43,109 bases of DNA from Clostridia bacterium (GTDB lineage Bacteria; Bacillota; Clostridia; Oscillospirales; CAG-272), in assembly GCA_028720145.1 (NCBI GenBank), contig JAQYLJ010000019.1:1-43109 (forward strand). The letters run 5' to 3'. The notes below the pieces were generated by a model. That model was given only the letters and a program-made list of their open reading frames with translations, was not told the DNA's origin and did not search any database. The position numbers were made by a program, and so were the translations under genes. Below, piece by piece: positions 39,557 to 43,109 of the stretch; position 1 is the first letter of the stretch, and the number at the start of each line of letters is the position of its first letter.

Positions 39557-40633
39557 ATGCCAGCATACAAAGACAAGGCCAAAGGCACATGGTATGCGTC
39601 CTTTTACTTTGAGAACTGGACAGGGAAAAAGGAAAAGAAGATGAAACGGGGTTTCAAGACCAAGCGGGAGGCGCTGGAGTGGGAACGGACGTTCCTGCAA
39701 CAGCAGACCGCTGACCTGGATATGACCTTTGAGAGTTTCGTGGCGCTCTACGCTACGGACATGAAAGGCCGTATCAAGGAGAACACCTGGGGGACGAAAG
39801 AGCATATCCTCTACAAGAAGCTGGTGCCATACTTCGGCAAGCGGAAAATGAGCGAGATTAGTTCTAAAGAGGTCATGGCGTGGCAAAGCGAAATGCTCAA
39901 CTACCGGGACAAGAACGGCAAGCCCTACTCCCCCGTTTACTTGAAAACGCTGCACAATCAGTTGAGCGCCGTTTTCAATCATGCGGTGAAGCACTACAAG
40001 CTGAAAGCCAACCCCGCCGCCCAGGTGGGCAACATGGGCAAGGCCAAGGGCCGGGAAATGCTGTTCTGGACGAAAGCGGAGTATCTGAAATTTGCTGACG
40101 CTATGATGGACAAGCCCCTCTCCTACTATACCTTTGAAATGCTCTACTGGTGCGGTATCCGGGAGGGGGAATTGCTGGCCCTCACCCCTGGGGACTTCGA
40201 CTTTGAGAAGCAGACGGTTTCCATCTCAAAATCCTATCAGCGTATCAAGGGCCAGGATGTAGTCACCGACCCCAAGACCGCCAAGAGCAACAGGGTCATT
40301 CAAATGCCCGCTTTCCTCTGTGAAGAAATGGAGGACTACATCAAGAGCCTGTATGCCGCAAAGCCGACAGACCGCATTTTCCCCGTGACGAAATCCTACC
40401 TTCACCGGGAGATGGACAGGGGAGCGAAAGAGGCGGGGGTCAAGCGGATCAGGATTCACGACCTCCGACACAGCCACATTTCCCTGCTGATTGACATGGG
40501 CTTCACCGCCCTGGCAATCGCTGACCGGGTGGGACATGAAAGTATCGACATCACCTACCGCTACGCTCACCTGTTTCCCACCCGGCAGGCGGAGATGGCG
40601 AACAAACTGGACATGGAGCGAAAGGGGGCTTAA
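39557..40633 (+). CDS. Tyrosine recombinase (integrase) of the mobile element
   Basis: This site-specific recombinase integrates and excises the element. An arm-binding AP2-like N-terminus (GTWYASFYFENWTGKKEKKMKRGFKTKREA) is followed by a SAM-like core-binding domain (about residues 57-150) and the catalytic domain. The catalytic residues are visible: Arg202 (GIREGE), Lys about 243 (PKTAKSNR), His301 and Arg304 (HDLRHSH), His327 (GHESIDITYRYAH) and the nucleophile Tyr336. It has 358 residues and a ribosome site AAGGAGG. The set is complete, so the enzyme should be active. Confidence 0.95.
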   Translation: MPAYKDKAKGTWYASFYFENWTGKKEKKMKRGFKTKREALEWERTFLQQQTADLDMTFESFVALYATDMKGRIKENTWGTKEHILYKKLVPYFGKRKMSEISSKEVMAWQSEMLNYRDKNGKPYSPVYLKTLHNQLSAVFNHAVKHYKLKANPAAQVGNMGKAKGREMLFWTKAEYLKFADAMMDKPLSYYTFEMLYWCGIREGELLALTPGDFDFEKQTVSISKSYQRIKGQDVVTDPKTAKSNRVIQMPAFLCEEMEDYIKSLYAAKPTDRIFPVTKSYLHREMDRGAKEAGVKRIRIHDLRHSHISLLIDMGFTALAIADRVGHESIDITYRYAHLFPTRQAEMANKLDMERKGA

Positions 40634-40636
40634 ATC

Positions 40637-40957
40637 ATGTCTGCAAAGAACCTTGACAACCACAACCGATGGAGAAGCAAAACCATAGCGTTCCGGGTGT
40701 CCCCGGAGGAAAACGAACAGATTGAGATTGCCGTCCGCCTCTCCGGGCTGACCAAGCAGGACTACATCACCCGGCGGCTCTTAGACCGGGCCGTGGTGGT
40801 GCAGGGCAATCCCAGGGTCTACAAGGCCCTGCGTGACCAACTCGCCGCCGTCCTGGGGGAACTGCGGCGCATTGAGGCCGGGGGCGGCGTGGGGGATGAA
40901 CTTCTCGCCACCATTGACCTTATCTCGATGACGCTGGGCGGCATGAAGGAGGATTGA
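40637..40957 (+). CDS. Mobilization relaxosome accessory protein, MobC-like
   Basis: MobC proteins bind the transfer origin and help the relaxase open it. The 106-residue protein has a ribbon-helix-helix-like N-terminal half with the family pattern KTIAFRVSPEENEQIEIAVRLSGLTKQDYITRRLLDRAVVV. A C-terminal helical region, DQLAAVLGELRRIEAGGGVGDELLATIDLI, follows. It starts 3 bases after the integrase stop and precedes the ATPase gene, so the cluster is one operon. Confidence 0.88.
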   Translation: MSAKNLDNHNRWRSKTIAFRVSPEENEQIEIAVRLSGLTKQDYITRRLLDRAVVVQGNPRVYKALRDQLAAVLGELRRIEAGGGVGDELLATIDLISMTLGGMKED

Positions 40958-40964
40958 TAGATTG

Positions 40965-42119
40965 ATGGATTCCAGAGAAACGAAAAGGACTGTCCCGGTT
41001 CCGTCTGTTGGCGCAGACGGGGAACAGCCCATTTCACAAACAACTATCAAAAGTATAGCAGAGGAAACGGCTGAAAACAACCCCCAAGAGGAAAGTTTGG
41101 AAGAAATGCTCCGAGATATGCGGCGCATGAGCGACTCGGCTTACCTCCACACGGTTTCTATGAACGACCTTTACCAGAACATCTACCAGAGCAGACCGCC
41201 CGTCATTGACGGTCTGCTCTACCCTGGGACATACCTCTTTGCGGGAGCGCCCAAGGTGGGCAAGTCGTTCCTGATGGCCCAGCTTGCCTACCATGTCAGC
41301 ACCGGCCTCCCGCTGTGGGACTATCCCGTTCACAAGGGGACTGTCCTCTATCTGGCGCTGGAGGACGATCACCGCCGCTTGCAGGGGCGGCTATACCGAA
41401 TGTTCGGCACAGAGGGCACCAACGACCTGCTCTTTGCGGTCTACGCCAAGCAGCTCGGCGTTGGCCTGGAGGAACAGCTAAAGAAGTTCGTCCGGGAACA
41501 CCCGGACACCAAGCTGATTATCATTGACACCCTCCAGAAAATCCGAGAGGCTGGCGGGGATAAGTACAGCTACGCCAACGATTACGAGGTGGTGGGGAAA
41601 CTGAAACGATTTGCCGATGATTGCGGCGTCTGCCTCCTGCTGGTACATCACACCCGGAAACAACAGGCCGATGATAAGTTCGATATGATCTCCGGCACCA
41701 ACGGACTGGCGGGAGCAGCGGACGGAGCCTTTCTTCTTCAAAAGGAGAAGCGGACGGACGGCAACGCCGTTCTGGACGTGGCCGGGCGTGACCAGCAAGA
41801 CCAGCGATTCTATCTTACCAAGGACAAGGAACGGCTGATATGGACGCTGGAGCGTACGGAAACGGAGGCATGGACAGAGCCGCCCGACCCGGTGCTGGAG
41901 GCCGTAGCCGCCCTTGTAACAGCGGAAAGCCCCTCTTGGGCAGGGACGGCCACAGAACTGGCGGCGGCGCTCCAGACTGACATGAAGCCCAATGCCCTGG
42001 CAATGCGGCTGAATGTCCGGGCCGGGAAGCTGCTGACAGACTACCACATCCGCTATGAGAACAGCAGGAGCCACGCCGGGAGAAGTATCAGCCTGACGCT
42101 GGAACCGCCCCAGGCGTGA
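40965..42119 (+). CDS. RepA/RecA-type AAA ATPase (AAA_25)
   Basis: A RecA-fold ATPase of the plasmid RepA-helicase type. Walker A is FAGAPKVGKSFL, Walker B is LIIIDTLQ and the sensor segment is CLLLVHHTRKQQ. A long N-terminal region (about residues 1-60) and a C-terminal winged-helix-like region (ATELAAALQTDMKPNALAMRLNVRAGKLL) flank it. Replicative helicases of this kind are known from IncQ plasmids and many integrated elements. The ATG at 40965 is 12 bases from GGAGG; a TTG 3 bases earlier (9-base spacing) is an equally possible start. Its stop lies inside the iteron-like hairpin. Confidence 0.87.
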   Translation: MDSRETKRTVPVPSVGADGEQPISQTTIKSIAEETAENNPQEESLEEMLRDMRRMSDSAYLHTVSMNDLYQNIYQSRPPVIDGLLYPGTYLFAGAPKVGKSFLMAQLAYHVSTGLPLWDYPVHKGTVLYLALEDDHRRLQGRLYRMFGTEGTNDLLFAVYAKQLGVGLEEQLKKFVREHPDTKLIIIDTLQKIREAGGDKYSYANDYEVVGKLKRFADDCGVCLLLVHHTRKQQADDKFDMISGTNGLAGAADGAFLLQKEKRTDGNAVLDVAGRDQQDQRFYLTKDKERLIWTLERTETEAWTEPPDPVLEAVAALVTAESPSWAGTATELAAALQTDMKPNALAMRLNVRAGKLLTDYHIRYENSRSHAGRSISLTLEPPQA

Positions 42120-42188
42120 CGACCGTGACGGCTTTTTTGAGGGCGGGGGCGGTGTCTGAAACATCGTCACAGTCGTCACGGCTGTCAC
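42116..42188. repeat. Nine-base-period GTGAC/GTCAC iterons forming an inverted repeat
   Basis: GTGAC occurs at 42116 and 42125 and GTCAC at 42166, 42175 and 42184, all at a 9-base period. GTGACGACCGTGACG (42116-42130) pairs with CGTCACAGTCGTCAC (42165-42179) at 14 of 15 positions around a 34-base loop. It lies right after, and partly in, the end of the ATPase gene. Confidence 0.6.
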
Positions 42189-42214
42189 AGGGAGCGGCCC
42201 CAGACGTTTCCCAC

Positions 42215-42249
42215 CCCCACCGCAACCCAGCGAAGCGGTTGCGGTGGGG
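42215..42249. repeat. GC-rich hairpin in the mobile element
   Basis: The arms CCCCACCGCAACC and GGTTGCGGTGGGG are perfect over 13 bases with a 9-base loop. No T tract follows, so it is not an ordinary terminator. It may belong to an origin. Confidence 0.55.
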
Positions 42250-42327
42250 AGAGGAGGGGCAAGGGAGCGGAGTGAGGGATGGACACAAGGCCGTCCCGAA
42301 TGGAGCGGACTTTGACCCGACGAGGTG

Positions 42328-42378
42328 CAGGGTGCCCTTTTCTGCGAAGTATACCCTGCGGGTAAAAGGGCGGCCCTG
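42328..42378. repeat. Imperfect inverted repeat in the mobile element
   Basis: CAGGGTGCCCTTTT (42328-42341) pairs with AAAAGGGCGGCCCTG (42364-42378) with a bulge, around a 22-base loop. It may be part of an origin or a terminator. Confidence 0.45.
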
Positions 42379-42498
42379 CTGGGGGAGGCAACCGCACACC
42401 GAGCCGCAGCGAGGCGTTTCGGAGGCCAACCGCCGCTTGCGGCGGCTCTTAGGCCGGAGATGTTGCCGGGGACAAAGCCCCCACACCCCCTCGGAGAG

Positions 42499-42567
42499 CC
42501 CACGACACTTTGCAGACCGAAGGGATGAAAGTGTCATAGTGGGTTATTACACTTCCTGCAGGAAGTG
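42499..42567 (+). other. oriT: Predicted oriT of MobV (pMV158) type
   Basis: An inverted repeat CCCACGACACTTT (42499-42511) against AAAGTGTCATAGTGGG (42528-42543) is followed by TTATTACACTT and the 18-base palindrome CACTTCCTGCAGGAAGTG (42550-42567). The core AGTGGG/TTATTACACTT resembles the pMV158 nick region TAGTGTG/TTATACTTT, which predicts a nick between 42543 and 42544. The MobV relaxase gene starts 86 bases downstream, the arrangement expected for this family. Confidence 0.65.
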
Positions 42568-42629
42568 CCTCCCCCGAACCCCCGTCCTCTTTCAACAACC
42601 CAACATCTGAAACAGGAGGATTTTTGCCT

Positions 42630-43109
42630 ATGGCGAGAGGCGACGGTATTGACCGTACCAACGCAAGAAATATGAGGCTGACCGAAACCAAGATCGGTAA
42701 CACCCAGCAGCACAACGAGCGTGAGAAGGATTCCTATGTCAATCAGGACATTGTACTGGAGCGGACGCCGCTCAATGTCCATTTCAAAACCCCGTCTGCC
42801 GGGTATCGGGAGATGTTTGCTCAAATGGAGGCCGACGGCGTGATCTCCACCCGTGGCATCAAGGAGGATGCCTTTCGATACGGTGAGTTGGTCTTTGATG
42901 TAAACTCCGCTTACTTCTACAATCACGGCGGGTATGACTTCGCAAAACAATTTTACACCGAAGCCTATAAAGCCGCAATCAAAATCGTGGGCGGAGAGCA
43001 GTATATTTTGTCGGCGGTCATGCACGCTGACGAGCGCAACCGGGCCATGTCCGAGGCGCTGGGGGAGGACGTGTACCACTACCACCTCCATGTGGTTTAT
43101 ATCCCGGTA
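42630..43109 (+). CDS. MobV/Pre relaxase, partial (runs off the window)
   Basis: This is a plasmid-recombination/mobilization relaxase that nicks the transfer origin. It is open from ATG 42630 (ribosome site AGGAGG) to the window edge, 160 codons seen. MobV features are an N-terminal HNERE (from residue 28) with YVNQDIVLERTPLN and the metal-binding motif HADE (132-135). The family pairs this with PHxH; here the matching histidines are YHYHLH (His150, His152, His154), so about 14 residues separate the two halves. The rest of the gene, probably with a coiled-coil C-terminus, is outside the window. Confidence 0.92.
   Translation, partial: MARGDGIDRTNARNMRLTETKIGNTQQHNEREKDSYVNQDIVLERTPLNVHFKTPSAGYREMFAQMEADGVISTRGIKEDAFRYGELVFDVNSAYFYNHGGYDFAKQFYTEAYKAAIKIVGGEQYILSAVMHADERNRAMSEALGEDVYHYHLHVVYIPV

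Larger units (their letters stand above)
42120..42629. other. Non-coding control block of the mobile element
   Basis: About 510 bases between the ATPase and the relaxase hold four separate inverted repeats: 42116-42179, 42215-42249, 42328-42378 and 42499-42543. I see no gene. A replication origin and a transfer origin are the likely contents. Confidence 0.6.
38464..43109. mobile_element. Integrated mobilizable element at the guaA 3' end (right end outside window)
   Basis: The gene order is a divergent XRE repressor, an excisionase-like HTH protein, a tyrosine integrase, MobC, a RepA/RecA-type ATPase, a non-coding block with an oriT-like structure and a MobV relaxase. This is the layout of an integrative mobilizable element. 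It begins directly after the guaA stop, and the 3' end of guaA is a documented integration target of genomic islands. Codon choice changes at this point, with more CTG, GAG and CGG than in the preceding genes (by eye). The exact left junction and attachment core cannot be fixed without the other end. No conjugation (type IV secretion) genes are seen in the part shown. Confidence 0.85.

Noticed and set aside
42120-42629. Open frames of 60-340 codons on both strands
   Set aside because: The region is full of inverted repeats and the frames have GC-driven, unprotein-like content. The long minus frame extends under the ATPase gene.

Overview
The window looks like the chromosome of an anaerobic, gut-type member of the Clostridia (Bacillota). 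The evidence is a set of near-consensus sigma-A promoters, strong AGGAGG ribosome sites, short lipobox lipoproteins, a clostridial NifS/NifU pair under an Rrf2 regulator, the Firmicutes trmK-nif3 pair, and a thioredoxin paired with a ferredoxin-thioredoxin-reductase-like protein. The base composition is moderately GC-rich. I cannot name a genus. I saw no rRNA, tRNA or CRISPR array.

Layout. 1-381: repeat-rich non-coding DNA. 382-3571: mscL (minus) diverging from a polar amino acid ABC importer (binding lipoprotein, permease, ATPase). 3726-8513: minus-strand operon of a leucine-rich-repeat lipoprotein, a serine hydrolase, a GH78 alpha-L-rhamnosidase and a CYTH protein. 8710-9084: MITE-like element. 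9109-11027: an XRE regulator with membrane segments, and a hemolysin III family protein. 11114-14240: rrf2-cysE and nifS-nifU, two units sharing a CCTATGA/TCATAGG operator, so cysteine synthesis and Fe-S assembly appear to be co-regulated. 14416-18739 (minus): DUF1858, trmK, nif3, tyrS and an FAD oxidoreductase. 18934-20350: prfB and a small membrane protein. 20465-22762: ruvX plus a membrane-anchored LuxR-type protein (minus), then rlmA and a small hydrophobic protein. 23149-25944: queA diverging from dapA, then trmB. 25946-28189: two small hypothetical genes and a tandem radC pair, one member lacking the catalytic motif. 28363-31308: a 981-residue lipoprotein. 31768-35762: pyruvate kinase diverging from thioredoxin, the FTR-like protein and an ABC-F ATPase. 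35903-38463: an amidase-domain protein diverging from a long-form, eukaryote-like guaA.

From about 38464 to the right edge lies an integrated mobilizable element sitting at the 3' end of guaA. It holds an XRE repressor, an excisionase-like HTH protein, a tyrosine recombinase, MobC, a RepA/RecA-type ATPase, a non-coding block with a predicted MobV-type oriT, and the start of a MobV relaxase cut by the window edge. Three near-identical repeats between the repressor and the excisionase look like the operators of its lysogeny-like switch.

The most interesting points are the predicted oriT with a pMV158-like nick region, the Rrf2 operator pair, the active/degenerate RadC tandem, the dispersed MITE family with 26-bp terminal inverted repeats, and the human-like insertion in GMP synthase. 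All family assignments come from reading motifs by eye. No database search was run.
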